From: Atopostipes suicloacalis DSM 15692
Lineage (GTDB): Bacteria > Bacillota > Bacilli > Lactobacillales > Carnobacteriaceae_A
Direction of reading: 5' to 3'
DNA length: 64,000 bases
Assembly (NCBI RefSeq): GCF_900129085.1
Contig: NZ_FQUF01000010.1
Coordinates: forward strand, 1-64,000
This document shows positions 16,829 to 25,761 of this stretch, one piece after another. The translations under genes were made by a program, and so were the position numbers. The notes beneath the pieces are model-generated. The model saw nothing but the letters and a program-made list of their open reading frames with translations. It was not told the DNA's origin and did no database searches. The number at the start of each line of letters is the position of its first letter. Within the stretch, counting starts at the first letter, position 1.

Positions 16829-17419
16829 TTAGATTAATAAATCAAAAGGAGAGATTTGTTTAGCTTGAGTAATAATGCGTGCAATTTGTTCGGGTGATTC
16901 ATAAGTTCCTTTTTCTATCCACAATTCAATAATCGTGACCACACTTGATAGAAAGATTTTTTCAGCATAGTCTGCGGGGAGATGTTCTTTCGAGCGTAGT
17001 TGGTTGTCTGTTTCTTGTAGTTTCGATTGGATCATCTCGCTTATTACATTTTCAACTTTTTGAATAAAGTTTGGGTCTCCACCGTCTCCAGCCAAAGCTT
17101 CTATAAAATGATAATCCTTTTTTATATAGTTTAAGGCTTCTAAAATCTTTTCGTAAGGAATCAATTCGGCAGGTTCGTCTGTCTCTTCATGTTCAAGATT
17201 TGTTAAAAGGATTTCTTTTAAATCTTCAATGATGTCCATTTCTAATTTATCGAGTAAATCATATTTATCTAAATAGTGCAGATAAAAGGTTCCGCGGTTA
17301 ATATTTGCTTCTCGAGCTAAGTCACTCACGGTTAAAGAATCGAATCCTTTGTCCTTAATCAATTGGATAAAGGCTTTTTTTATATTTTCTTTAGTATTTG
17401 TTTTTCGTTTTTGTTCCAT
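16829..17419 (-). CDS. TetR-family transcriptional regulator
   Basis: A 196-residue regulator. The N-terminal HTH is at ~10-58 (NIKKAFIQLIKDKGFDSLTVSDLAREANINRGTFYLHYLDKYDLLDKL), a clear TetR pattern; the C-terminal helical part (~65-190) would bind ligand and dimerise and resembles the TetR_C_8 type. AGGAGT precedes ATG 17419. It is divergent from an ABC exporter-like operon, across 117 bp, which it most probably represses. Confidence 0.88.
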   Translation of the reverse strand: MEQKRKTNTKENIKKAFIQLIKDKGFDSLTVSDLAREANINRGTFYLHYLDKYDLLDKLEMDIIEDLKEILLTNLEHEETDEPAELIPYEKILEALNYIKKDYHFIEALAGDGGDPNFIQKVENVISEMIQSKLQETDNQLRSKEHLPADYAEKIFLSSVVTIIELWIEKGTYESPEQIARIITQAKQISPFDLLI

Positions 17420-17461
17420 GAAAATTTACTCCTTATTTCAACATTTAAAAAATATTGTTTA

Positions 17462-17516
17462 TTGAATTTATTCTTCTTTGATTCTATACTATATCTCGCT
17501 TTAAATCAACACGTTG
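17462..17516 (+). promoter_or_regulatory. promoter and candidate TetR operator of the ABC operon
   Basis: TTGAAT (17462-17467) and TATACT (17485-17490) with a 17-bp spacer. A short palindrome CAACACGTTG at 17507-17516, just past the expected start, is a candidate operator for the divergent TetR protein. Confidence 0.55.
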
Positions 17517-17536
17517 TTTCATTAGGAGGAAGATAG

Positions 17537-18238
17537 ATGAGTTATATAGAAGTAAAGAATAGTTATAAACGCTATCAAATGGGTGATACAGAGATTGTTG
17601 CGAACAACAACGTCTCTTTTGAAGTCGATGAAGGAGAATTGGCAATTATTTTAGGGGCTTCAGGTGCCGGAAAATCAACGATGTTAAATGTCTTAGGTGG
17701 TATGGATGTCAATGACGAAGGGCAAGTGATTATTGATGGAAAAGATATTTCGGGTTATTCTGAAAAACAATTAACCAAATATCGTCGAAAAGATGTGGGT
17801 TTTGTTTTTCAATTTTATAACCTCGTACCTAATTTAACAACCAAAGAAAATGTGGAGTTAGCTTCTGAGATTGTTGAAGATGCTTCAGATTCTATTGATG
17901 TTTTAAATAATGTAGGACTAAAAGACCGAATCAACAACTTCCCTGCTCAATTATCCGGAGGCGAGCAACAGCGAGTAGCCATTGCTCGAGCGGTGGCAAA
18001 GAATCCAAAAATTTTATTATGCGATGAACCAACAGGTGCTTTGGACTACGAAACAGGAAAACAAATTCTACAAATCTTACAAGATATGAGTCGGAAACAT
18101 GGTGCGACTGTTATTATTGTGACGCATAATGGCGCTATAGCTCCGATTGCAGATCGCGTGATTCATATGCATGATGCCCAAGTGAAAAGTGTGGAGATTA
18201 ATCCATCACCTGAAAAAATTGCGGATATTGAATGGTAG
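17537..18238 (+). CDS. ABC transporter ATP-binding protein (MacB/LolD type)
   Basis: A 233-residue ATPase that partners the FtsX-type permease downstream. Walker [12 protein letters not shown] (~38), Q-loop [13 protein letters not shown] (~92), signature [16 protein letters not shown] (~138), Walker [13 protein letters not shown] (~158; the EPTGALD form is characteristic of MacB/LolD ATPases) and VTHN (~193) are all present. TAGGAGGA precedes ATG 17537. The permease starts 10 bp later, so the two are translated from one mRNA. Confidence 0.92.
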   Translation: MSYIEVKNSYKRYQMGDTEIVANNNVSFEVDEGELAIILGASGAGKSTMLNVLGGMDVNDEGQVIIDGKDISGYSEKQLTKYRRKDVGFVFQFYNLVPNLTTKENVELASEIVEDASDSIDVLNNVGLKDRINNFPAQLSGGEQQRVAIARAVAKNPKILLCDEPTGALDYETGKQILQILQDMSRKHGATVIIVTHNGAIAPIADRVIHMHDAQVKSVEINPSPEKIADIEW

Positions 18239-18248
18239 GTGACCAAAA

Positions 18249-21200
18249 TTGAAAAAAACGCTATGGAAAGATATTTTTAAATCAATTAATAAATCAAAAG
18301 GTCGTTTTGTATCCATAATGGGTCTTATGTTACTAGGGTCTTTTGCTTTAGTTGGATTAAAAGTAACGGGACCAGATATGCGAGCAACAGGAGAAACTTA
18401 TTTTAATGATTTAAATGTTTCGGATTTAACGATCATTAGTGATTTAGGTCTTGATGAAAATGATGAAGATACGATTCGAAAGGCAGAGGGAGCCGATCAA
18501 ATTGAATTTGGCTACTTGAAAGATGTGGTTTTGAAAGACACGAACACAAGCTTGCGAATTTTTTCAGACTCTAAGAATCTTTCGGACTATCAACGGATAG
18601 AAGGAAAGCTCCCCGAAAAAGCCAATGAAATTGCTCTCGATGAACAATATACTTCTGAATATAACATTGGCGACACTATCGAATTTACTGAAAAAGAAGA
18701 TGTAAATGGAGAAAAATCTTTAAGCCAAGAGTCATTTGAAGTCGTTGGTTTTATTTACTCCGGCGAAATTATCTCAAATGTAAATTTAGGTCAATCAACA
18801 GCAGGAACCGGTTCTTTAAAAGGTTATGCAGTTGTTTCAAAAGAAGCGTTTGATTCGGATTATTATATGTTAGCACGTATGACTTTTGAAGACACCCAAA
18901 ATATGGATCCTTATTCTGACGAATATACGGATAAAATCCAAGCACATAAAAAGGATCTAAGTGAACTTTTAAAAGATCAACCCGATATTCGTTTAGCCAC
19001 CATCAAAAAAGATTACCAAAAAGAAATTGATGATGGGCAAGCGGAGATAGACGATGCGAAAGAAGAAATTAATGATACACAAAATCAATTAAATGAGGCT
19101 AAACAACAGCTTAAAGATGGACAAGAAGAAATTGAAACCAACGAAAAGAAACTAAATGATCAAGTAGCTGAAGCACAAGCTCAAATTGATGATGGTCAAA
19201 ATCAAATGTCTGATGCAACAGTTTCGATATCAGAGGCAGAGAAAAAATTATCAAAAGCACAAAACCAACTGAATCAAGGGCGCACCAAGTTAGACGACAA
19301 ATGGGAGCAATTAGTCTCAGCGAAACAAGAATTAGCGAATGCGAAAAAGTCATTAGCGGATGCCAATATGCAACTACAAAATGGCTCTTCTGCTATTTAC
19401 GAAGGTCGTCAACAAATTGTCGCTGGTTATCAACAAATGGAAACTAGCCAGGATCAGTTAGCGCAGGCTGAAAAACAAATCAATACAGCCGATCAAACAC
19501 TCACTCAAAAACAAAATGAATTTGAGCAAAAGAGTCAACGATACCAAGAAAACAAACAAGTTTTTGATCAAAAGAAGGAAGAATATGAATCTAACCTTGC
19601 CCAAGTTCAAAAAGCACAGGATGAACTAGATACGAAAGAATATGAACTAGAACAGGCAAAAGAACAAATAAATACTGGAATCCAAGAGTTACAAAAAGAG
19701 GTTGATCGTTTAGAAGATAAATCAAAGGATTCACAGTTATCTCCAGAAGAAAAAGAAGAAATACAAAAGCAGTTAGAAAAAACACAACAAGCTTTAGAAA
19801 ATACTCAAAAGGAAAAGGCAACTTTCTTGAAAGAAACGTATGCTCCGAAAAAAGCTGAGCTTGCCGCAACACAAACAGCTTTAGAGGCTAAAAAGAAAGA
19901 ACTAGCGAAAGCTGAATCTTCACTAAAAGAAGGAGAAGAAGAGTTAAAGGCAGCCAAATCTCAATTAGATGCAGCCAAAAAACAACTCACAAAAGCCAAT
20001 CAAGAGTTGGCTACGAAGAAAGAAATGCTTCAAACAGGACAACAACAATTAGCTGCTGGTAAAAAGACGTTAAGTGAAAAAGAAAATTTGCTGAAAGAAA
20101 AAGAAGCAGAATATCAAACAGGTTTGAAGGAGTATAATGCGGGGATTGTAGATTATAACCAAAGCATGAACCAATATTATGCTGGATTAGAAGAGTGGCA
20201 ACAAGGTGCCGCAACGCTTGATAAAAAATCTGTTGAATTTCAAAAGAATGCAAGCAAACTTGCCCAAGCACAAAACGAGTTAGCGGATAAACAAAAAGAA
20301 CTAACCGCCGCTAAAGATGAGTTGGCGACTAAAAAAGTGGATGGGGAAACACAACTAGCAGACGCCAAACAAACCCTCACAGACAAAGAAAAAGAATATG
20401 AAGAAAAAGCACAAGAATTTCAAGATAAATTACCTGAAATCGAAGAAGAGATTCAAGAAAATCAAGATTCGCTAGACGAAGCTCAAGAAACATTGGATCA
20501 TCTTTCAGCACCTGCATACTCATTAAATAGTCGTCGTGAAATACCGGGAGGAGAAGGGTATAAAATCTATAGTACGATTACTTGGATTGTTGATGCAATA
20601 GGCAATGTCTTTCCGATCTTTCTATATTTTGTAGCAGCTTTAGTCACTTTTACAACCATGACTCGCTTTGTAGATGAAGAAAGAATAAATTCTGGTACGT
20701 TAAAAGCTTTAGGTTATGACAATCAAGATATCATGAAGAAGTTTATTTTTTATGGATTAGTTTCAGGATTGAGTGGAGCGATTATAGGGATTATTTTAGG
20801 GCACACTTTAATGCCTCTCATTGTTTATAATGCTTATCGTTCAGGTTTCACAGTGCCTAAAATTGAGTACCATTTTCATTTAGGAGTGACCTTAGTTGCA
20901 TTACTTCTAGCGATTGCAAGCTCCGTGCTTCCAGCTTGGTTGGTGGCCCAAAGAGAGCATAAACAAATGCCCGCTAATTTATTGGTTCCTAAAGCACCAT
21001 CCGCTGGTTCAAAGATTTTACTTGAACGTATCACTCCACTTTGGAATCGGATGGACTTTACCCATAAAGTAACGGCTAGAAATCTTTTCCGCTACAAAAA
21101 ACGAATGTTTATGACGATCTTTGGTGTAGCAGGTTCCGTTTCTTTATTATTTGCTGGCTTCAGTGTGCAACATTCCATCAGTGGAATCAATGAACGTCAA

Positions 21201-22199
21201 TTTGGAGATTTGATTCAATACGATGCCATTGTAGCGAAAAATGATTATGTGCCAGCCAACCAACAAGATGAAATAGATGAACTTTTACAGTCCACTGAAG
21301 TGGCTCAATATGAAACCATCCACTTTGAAGAAATGACCAAAGTTGCTGGAGAAAATAAAGATACGCAAGAAATCAAATTAATTGTTCCAAATAATCCAGA
21401 TCAATTTTCTAACTACGTGCATCTAGTCAATCGAAAAACAGAAGAAAAAATTACGATCCCAGAAGATGGAGTAGTTATTTCAGAACGTTTAGCCGAATTG
21501 TTGGACGTGGATGTGAATGATACAATCACTCTAAAGGACAGTAAAGATCAGGAACAAGAAATGAAAGTTTCCGCGATTACTGAAATGTATATGGGTCACT
21601 TCGCCTTTACGAGCACAGAAGGCTACCAAACTATTTTTGGTCAAGTACCAACAGATAATGCTTATATGGTTAACTTGAAAAATCCTACACTTGAAAATAC
21701 CGAAGATCAAGCCGCAAAATTCATGGATTTATCCGGAGTAAAAGGTGTTGTTCAAAACACAACCCTAACCAACGAAATTTCTACCATTGTTGACTCCCTA
21801 GATCAAATTATGACCGTGCTCATTATTATTGCTGTACTCTTAGGGGTTGTTATTCTTTATAACCTCACGAATATCAACGTTTCCGAACGTATCCGTGAAC
21901 TCTCTACGATTAAAGTTTTAGGGTTTTACGACCGAGAAGTCACCCTTTATATTTATCGAGAAACCATCCTATTGACTTTACTCGGTATTTTAACAGGTTT
22001 CGGAATCGGCGAATGGTTGCATCAGTTTATCATTACGGTTGTTCCACCAGAAGATGTCATGTTCAACCCCGCTTTATCCGTCAGCAGCTTCCTGATTCCG
22101 ACCGTGGTCATTTCAATCGTGACAATTATTCTAGGCTTTGTCATCAACCACCGATTGAAGAATGTAGACATGCTCGAAGCTTTAAAATCTGTGGATTAA
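18249..22199 (+). CDS. giant FtsX-type ABC permease with ~500-residue extracellular coiled coil
   Basis: A 1316-residue membrane protein; start TTG 18249 follows GGTAGGTGA. One helix near residues 18-40 (FVSIMGLMLLGSFALVGL) leads to a first extracytoplasmic domain (~45-250). Then a Lys/Glu/Gln-rich coiled coil runs from ~255 to ~750 with recurring LxxAKxxLxxGxxxL-like units. An FtsX helix set follows at ~777-910, then a helix at ~955-975 (MFMTIFGVAGSVSLLFAG), a second extracytoplasmic domain, and a last FtsX set ~1195-1310. The MacB-type arrangement suggests mechanical coupling of cytoplasmic ATP hydrolysis to an envelope process or export rather than nutrient import. The long coil could span much of the cell wall; substrate unknown. 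Confidence 0.88.
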   Translation: MKKTLWKDIFKSINKSKGRFVSIMGLMLLGSFALVGLKVTGPDMRATGETYFNDLNVSDLTIISDLGLDENDEDTIRKAEGADQIEFGYLKDVVLKDTNTSLRIFSDSKNLSDYQRIEGKLPEKANEIALDEQYTSEYNIGDTIEFTEKEDVNGEKSLSQESFEVVGFIYSGEIISNVNLGQSTAGTGSLKGYAVVSKEAFDSDYYMLARMTFEDTQNMDPYSDEYTDKIQAHKKDLSELLKDQPDIRLATIKKDYQKEIDDGQAEIDDAKEEINDTQNQLNEAKQQLKDGQEEIETNEKKLNDQVAEAQAQIDDGQNQMSDATVSISEAEKKLSKAQNQLNQGRTKLDDKWEQLVSAKQELANAKKSLADANMQLQNGSSAIYEGRQQIVAGYQQMETSQDQLAQAEKQINTADQTLTQKQNEFEQKSQRYQENKQVFDQKKEEYESNLAQVQKAQDELDTKEYELEQAKEQINTGIQELQKEVDRLEDKSKDSQLSPEEKEEIQKQLEKTQQALENTQKEKATFLKETYAPKKAELAATQTALEAKKKELAKAESSLKEGEEELKAAKSQLDAAKKQLTKANQELATKKEMLQTGQQQLAAGKKTLSEKENLLKEKEAEYQTGLKEYNAGIVDYNQSMNQYYAGLEEWQQGAATLDKKSVEFQKNASKLAQAQNELADKQKELTAAKDELATKKVDGETQLADAKQTLTDKEKEYEEKAQEFQDKLPEIEEEIQENQDSLDEAQETLDHLSAPAYSLNSRREIPGGEGYKIYSTITWIVDAIGNVFPIFLYFVAALVTFTTMTRFVDEERINSGTLKALGYDNQDIMKKFIFYGLVSGLSGAIIGIILGHTLMPLIVYNAYRSGFTVPKIEYHFHLGVTLVALLLAIASSVLPAWLVAQREHKQMPANLLVPKAPSAGSKILLERITPLWNRMDFTHKVTARNLFRYKKRMFMTIFGVAGSVSLLFAGFSVQHSISGINERQFGDLIQYDAIVAKNDYVPANQQDEIDELLQSTEVAQYETIHFEEMTKVAGENKDTQEIKLIVPNNPDQFSNYVHLVNRKTEEKITIPEDGVVISERLAELLDVDVNDTITLKDSKDQEQEMKVSAITEMYMGHFAFTSTEGYQTIFGQVPTDNAYMVNLKNPTLENTEDQAAKFMDLSGVKGVVQNTTLTNEISTIVDSLDQIMTVLIIIAVLLGVVILYNLTNINVSERIRELSTIKVLGFYDREVTLYIYRETILLTLLGILTGFGIGEWLHQFIITVVPPEDVMFNPALSVSSFLIPTVVISIVTIILGFVINHRLKNVDMLEALKSVD

Positions 22200-22337
22200 T
22201 CGCTGCCTCTTTGTCAAAATACGATGTTGAAAGGCTTCGAGTTTAAGGAAAAGTGCTGACTAGAAAGGCTAAGCGTTTATTTTACGAGAGAGATTAGCTA
22301 TAGTATAAGTAGAATGAACGTTGAAAGGACGGGTAAT

Positions 22338-23162
22338 ATGCCAACAAACTTAACACCTGAACTGGTTTTTTATACAGGAAATACTCTACTTGAAGGACCT
22401 TTCTGGGAAGAAAAAAACAATCTTTTATTTTTTGTTTCCATTGATGACGAAATGATTTATCGTTTCAATGAAGAAACCACTGAGATCACTTCTTACCCAA
22501 CGAATGGCCCTGTAGGAGCGGTCGTCTTAGATCAAGAAGGGAATTTAATTTCTGCTGAAAAGAGTGGGATTTATTTAATTAAGCAAGAAACGGGTGAACG
22601 CACATTTTTGATGCAACCCAATGAAGATGAGCGTTTACGCTACAATGACGGAAAGTTAGACCCCAAAGGACGCTTTCTGATTGGAACGATGGGTTATGAA
22701 GGCACTTTTGAAGGAGCGTCTAGTCTATACGCCATTGAAGATGGCAAATATAAAGAGGTGTTGTCCGACTTAACTCTGTCCAATGGCTTAGGTTGGTCAG
22801 AAGATGGAGAAACCTTTTATCATATTGATACACCTACACATAAAGTGAAACAGTATGATTATGATTTGAATTCTGCAGAAATATCTAATGGACGTATCGC
22901 TGTAGAAATTTCAGGTGGCGGGGCACCGGATGGGCTGTGCGTTGATATCGATGGACATCTTTGGGTCGCAGAATACGGTGGAAAACGAGTATGTAAATGG
23001 AATCCAAATACAGGCGAAAAACTGGATGAAATCTCAATGCCTGTTACAAATATCACCTCTTGCTGTATTGGAGGCACCGACCAGAATTATTTATACATCA
23101 CCACCGCTCAAAAAGAAGGCGAATCCTTATCTGGTGGCTTATTCCGAGTGAAAATTAGATAG
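22338..23162 (+). CDS. SMP-30/gluconolactonase family protein
   Basis: A 274-residue six-bladed beta-propeller of the SGL family, whose members hydrolyse sugar lactones using one divalent metal. The expected ligands are present: Glu in LLEGPFWEE (~19), Asn in RYNDGKLDPKGRFLIGTM (~100), Asn in LSNGLGWSEDG (~148) and Asp in GGGAPDGLCVDIDGHLWVAEYGGKRV (~195). ATG 22338 has AAAGGA 8 nt upstream; an in-frame ATG at 22314 has no ribosome site and lies just after the -10-like TATAGT/TATAAG. Monocistronic; the lactone substrate is unknown. Confidence 0.85.
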   Translation: MPTNLTPELVFYTGNTLLEGPFWEEKNNLLFFVSIDDEMIYRFNEETTEITSYPTNGPVGAVVLDQEGNLISAEKSGIYLIKQETGERTFLMQPNEDERLRYNDGKLDPKGRFLIGTMGYEGTFEGASSLYAIEDGKYKEVLSDLTLSNGLGWSEDGETFYHIDTPTHKVKQYDYDLNSAEISNGRIAVEISGGGAPDGLCVDIDGHLWVAEYGGKRVCKWNPNTGEKLDEISMPVTNITSCCIGGTDQNYLYITTAQKEGESLSGGLFRVKIR

Positions 23163-23166
23163 AATT

Positions 23167-23215
23167 AAAGACTTCCAACTAATCAATCAAAATTAGCTTG
23201 GAAGTCTTTGTTTTA
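23167..23215 (+). terminator. intrinsic terminator of the SMP-30 gene
   Basis: AAAGACTTCCAA and TTGGAAGTCTTT pair across a short loop, followed by GTTTT. Confidence 0.8.
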
Positions 23216-23318
23216 TCGATTCCATTTATCTATCGCAGACCATGAAAACTAACCATTTCTATTAAATGGTATTTTAGTCTAAGATAATGAGTGAAAATCT
23301 TTTAGGAGGCGATTAAAA

Positions 23319-23891
23319 ATGTTAAAGGATTTATTGAATCATTTAAACGAGGGAAAAACATTCCTTGGTGGTTCTGAGCTAGAAAGTGTCATGCAAGAAG
23401 TGGCGATTGAAACACAAAAGCAATTAGCTCAAATCAATCATACGTATAAGACAGACCTTGAAATGAAAGAGGGAGTCGCTCATATTTTAGACAAGGAAGT
23501 TCCAGACTCTGTGCGTATTCGCCAACCTTTTTATATGGATTTTGGAAAAAACATTGAATTTGGGGAAAATGTCTTTATCAATGCAAGTGTTCATATGCAA
23601 GATCAGGGTGGGATTCGAATTGGAAATAATGCCTTGATTGGTCATCAAGTTGTTTTTGCAACACTGGATCATGATCTTATGCCAAACAAAAGAGGCAATT
23701 TACATCCGGCACCTATTGTTTTAGAAGATGATGTTTGGATAGGTTCCAATGCTATGATTTTAAAAGGAGTGACGATTGGCGAAGGTTCTGTGATTGCCGC
23801 TGGAAGCGTTGTGACTAAAGATGTGCCTGCAAATGTTATTGTTGGAGGAAATCCAGCACGACTACTAAAAAGATTGAGTGACAGAGAATAA
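23319..23891 (+). CDS. hexapeptide-repeat sugar O-acetyltransferase (maltose acetyltransferase/NodL type)
   Basis: A 190-residue left-handed beta-helix acetyltransferase that transfers acetyl from acetyl-CoA to a sugar hydroxyl. The N-terminal helical cap (residues 1-60) resembles the Mac domain; hexapeptide repeats run from ~80 to 180 ([33 protein letters not shown] with the catalytic-type His; [48 protein letters not shown]). GGAGG precedes ATG 23319. Alone between other genes; substrate unknown. Confidence 0.85.
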   Translation: MLKDLLNHLNEGKTFLGGSELESVMQEVAIETQKQLAQINHTYKTDLEMKEGVAHILDKEVPDSVRIRQPFYMDFGKNIEFGENVFINASVHMQDQGGIRIGNNALIGHQVVFATLDHDLMPNKRGNLHPAPIVLEDDVWIGSNAMILKGVTIGEGSVIAAGSVVTKDVPANVIVGGNPARLLKRLSDRE

Positions 23892-23989
23892 AATAAAAAC
23901 AAAGAGATTTAAAATGAGTTAGCAGATGAACTGAAACAGGTATTCATCCTTTTGAATAGACTTAATGTTTTATGTGATGTATAGGAAAA

Positions 23990-24026
23990 TAATGAAAAAG
24001 CCCTAATTTTATAGGGCTTTTTCATC
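23990..24026. terminator. intrinsic terminator after the LysR gene
   Basis: GAAAAAGCCCTA (23994-24005) and TAGGGCTTTTTC (24012-24023). It directly follows the minus-strand LysR stop and works in either direction. Confidence 0.8.
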
Positions 24027-24027
24027 T

Positions 24028-24909
24028 TCAATAATTTAAATATTCACGGACAGCTTCTAAAAAGATAGTAGCAGCAGATGACAAAACATGATGTTGATGC
24101 CAAATGAAGTATAAAGGAGCTTCCATTTGAGGATTTAAAGGTCGAAACACAAGTTTGTCCGTTTTACTTGAGTTGACTAGCTTGTCGAGTGAAATCAAAT
24201 AACCCAGTCCTTCTTCTGCTAACATTACCGCATTATTGATTAAATTATAAGAAGCAAAAATATTTGCTTCTTCCATCGAAAGCCCTAACCATCCTGTAAG
24301 TTCATTGGTTTTTAAAGCTTGTTTAGAAAGAATAAGAGGTTGATCTTTTAATTGTTCAGGACTGATTGCATCAAAGGCGGCTAAGAGATCCTCTTTTTTA
24401 AATAAAACTCCCCAGCGGTCTTTTGTTGGTAATTTTAGTGCATGATACTTTTCTAAATTAGGTGTTCCCACGAGCAACCCAAAATCAATTAAGCCTTGAT
24501 CTAATTGTTCTGTCACACTAAACGCGTCTCCGCTATGGATATCAAAAGTAATCATTGGATGCTCTTCATGAATCTGCTTCATTATTTTAACGAGATTACG
24601 AAATGCATCACTTTCTGCCACACTTAATTTTATGTTGCCATGAATGACTTCTTCGCTCTTTTGAAGATCGTTAAACGTTTTTACTGTCAAACCTAAAATC
24701 GTTTTAGCTCGATCGCGTAAAATATAGCCTTCTTCGGTTAAAACCATTCGACGACTTTCTCGTTGAAATAATTTTACCCCTAATAAATCTTCTAATTTAT
24801 TTAGCTGTTTGGAAAGTGTCGGTTGTGTCACGTGTAAAATTTCAGCAGCGTGTGTCATATTTTCTTCCTGAGCAATGGTCAGAAAATATTCCAATAATCG
24901 TGTATCCAT
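24028..24909 (-). CDS. LysR-family transcriptional regulator
   Basis: A 293-residue regulator: N-terminal winged HTH at ~1-60 (RLLEYFLTIAQEENMTHAAEILHVTQPTLSKQLNKLEDLLGVKLFQRESRRMVLTEEG) and a periplasmic-binding-protein-like effector domain from ~90 (IKLSVAESDAFRNLVKIMKQIHEEHP...). AGGGAGG lies before ATG 24909. It follows the acetyltransferase gene by 36 bp on the same strand and ends at a terminator, so it is probably the last gene of the tyrS transcript. LysR genes usually face their target; this one is co-directional, so its target is unclear. Confidence 0.88.
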   Translation of the reverse strand: MDTRLLEYFLTIAQEENMTHAAEILHVTQPTLSKQLNKLEDLLGVKLFQRESRRMVLTEEGYILRDRAKTILGLTVKTFNDLQKSEEVIHGNIKLSVAESDAFRNLVKIMKQIHEEHPMITFDIHSGDAFSVTEQLDQGLIDFGLLVGTPNLEKYHALKLPTKDRWGVLFKKEDLLAAFDAISPEQLKDQPLILSKQALKTNELTGWLGLSMEEANIFASYNLINNAVMLAEEGLGYLISLDKLVNSSKTDKLVFRPLNPQMEAPLYFIWHQHHVLSSAATIFLEAVREYLNY

Positions 24910-24945
24910 GTACCCTCCCTAAAAAGGCAACCTGTTCAGAATTTC

Positions 24946-25734
24946 TTAAGTTAAAGCACGAAATTCTTCGATAAATTCCTCTGTTAAAGGCTCATTGTCA
25001 GAAAATAAATCCGGATCCATTTCAAGCATCATTGAAATGTACTTGGTTAATTTGACCGTATCACAAACAAGAACTTTGGCATCGCCAAATTGTGCATACT
25101 CAATCGCTCCTTTTTCAGCGAGCAACTTTTCTACTTTCCAGTAATACAAAGAATAATGAGAGACATGCCGTCTAGAAGGCACTTGAATTTCTGTGCCATC
25201 TGGTAAAACGGTCACGAGTGCTTCATGATGATCGGTTAAACGATTGGGAATATCTACCCATTCTTCAATACCATGTATAAATGTATTTCGTGTTAAATCC
25301 ACACCGACTAATAAAATTTTAGCTTCTCGATCTAAAAGCTTTCCCCATGAGGACCCACGAGCGATGGGAGTATTAAATTGCTCATCTCCAGCAACAAATT
25401 CCTCGGCTCCATCTCCAAGAGCAGCGACTGAATGTGTGGGATGAAGGGAACGGACTACATCAGGTCGCTTTCTGAAAAGCTCTGTTAAAATACCAATATT
25501 GGTCGGTGTTTCTTCAACATAAAATTTAGGCTGTTCTTCGTTGATATGTGCCCAAGTATGAGTTGGAAAGACTAGTAGTCCATCTTTCATAAATTCAGAA
25601 AATGCATCTAAGACCGTGTCGGCTTGACCTTCAACTTCCCCAATGCTTTTCATGGAAGAGTGAATGATGATTGTTCCTTTAGAATCGATATTCATCGTTT
25701 CTAATTGTTTAATTAAATCTTCTTTTGTGTAAAT
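24946..25734 (-). CDS. AAC(3)-family aminoglycoside N-acetyltransferase-like protein, probable AUU start
   Basis: A protein of the Antibiotic_NAT (AAC(3)/YokD) family, which uses acetyl-CoA to acetylate an amino group. Motifs include IIIHSSMKSIGEVEG (~20-35), FPTHTW, RSLHPTHSVAALG (~92-104, with the family His), IARGSSWGKLLD and LLVGVDLTRNTFIHGIEEW. The first in-frame ATG (25695) has no ribosome site and cuts off MYTKEDLIKQLET, which looks like the usual family N-terminus. An ideal GGAGG at 25743-25747 lies 8 nt before an ATT at 25732-25734 that restores this N-terminus, giving 262 residues. Antibiotic substrates cannot be assumed; many chromosomal homologues have none known. It starts 27 bp after tyrS with no terminator between. 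Confidence 0.8.
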   Translation of the reverse strand: MYTKEDLIKQLETMNIDSKGTIIIHSSMKSIGEVEGQADTVLDAFSEFMKDGLLVFPTHTWAHINEEQPKFYVEETPTNIGILTELFRKRPDVVRSLHPTHSVAALGDGAEEFVAGDEQFNTPIARGSSWGKLLDREAKILLVGVDLTRNTFIHGIEEWVDIPNRLTDHHEALVTVLPDGTEIQVPSRRHVSHYSLYYWKVEKLLAEKGAIEYAQFGDAKVLVCDTVKLTKYISMMLEMDPDLFSDNEPLTEEFIEEFRALT

Positions 25735-25761
25735 TGTAAAGTCCTCCGTTTTGATTCATAT

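Noticed and set aside
18249-22199. Possibility that the giant permease is a frameshift fusion of separate genes.
   Set aside because: One uninterrupted frame with an ordered helix-coil-FtsX-domain-FtsX layout; no internal ribosome site suggests a second start.
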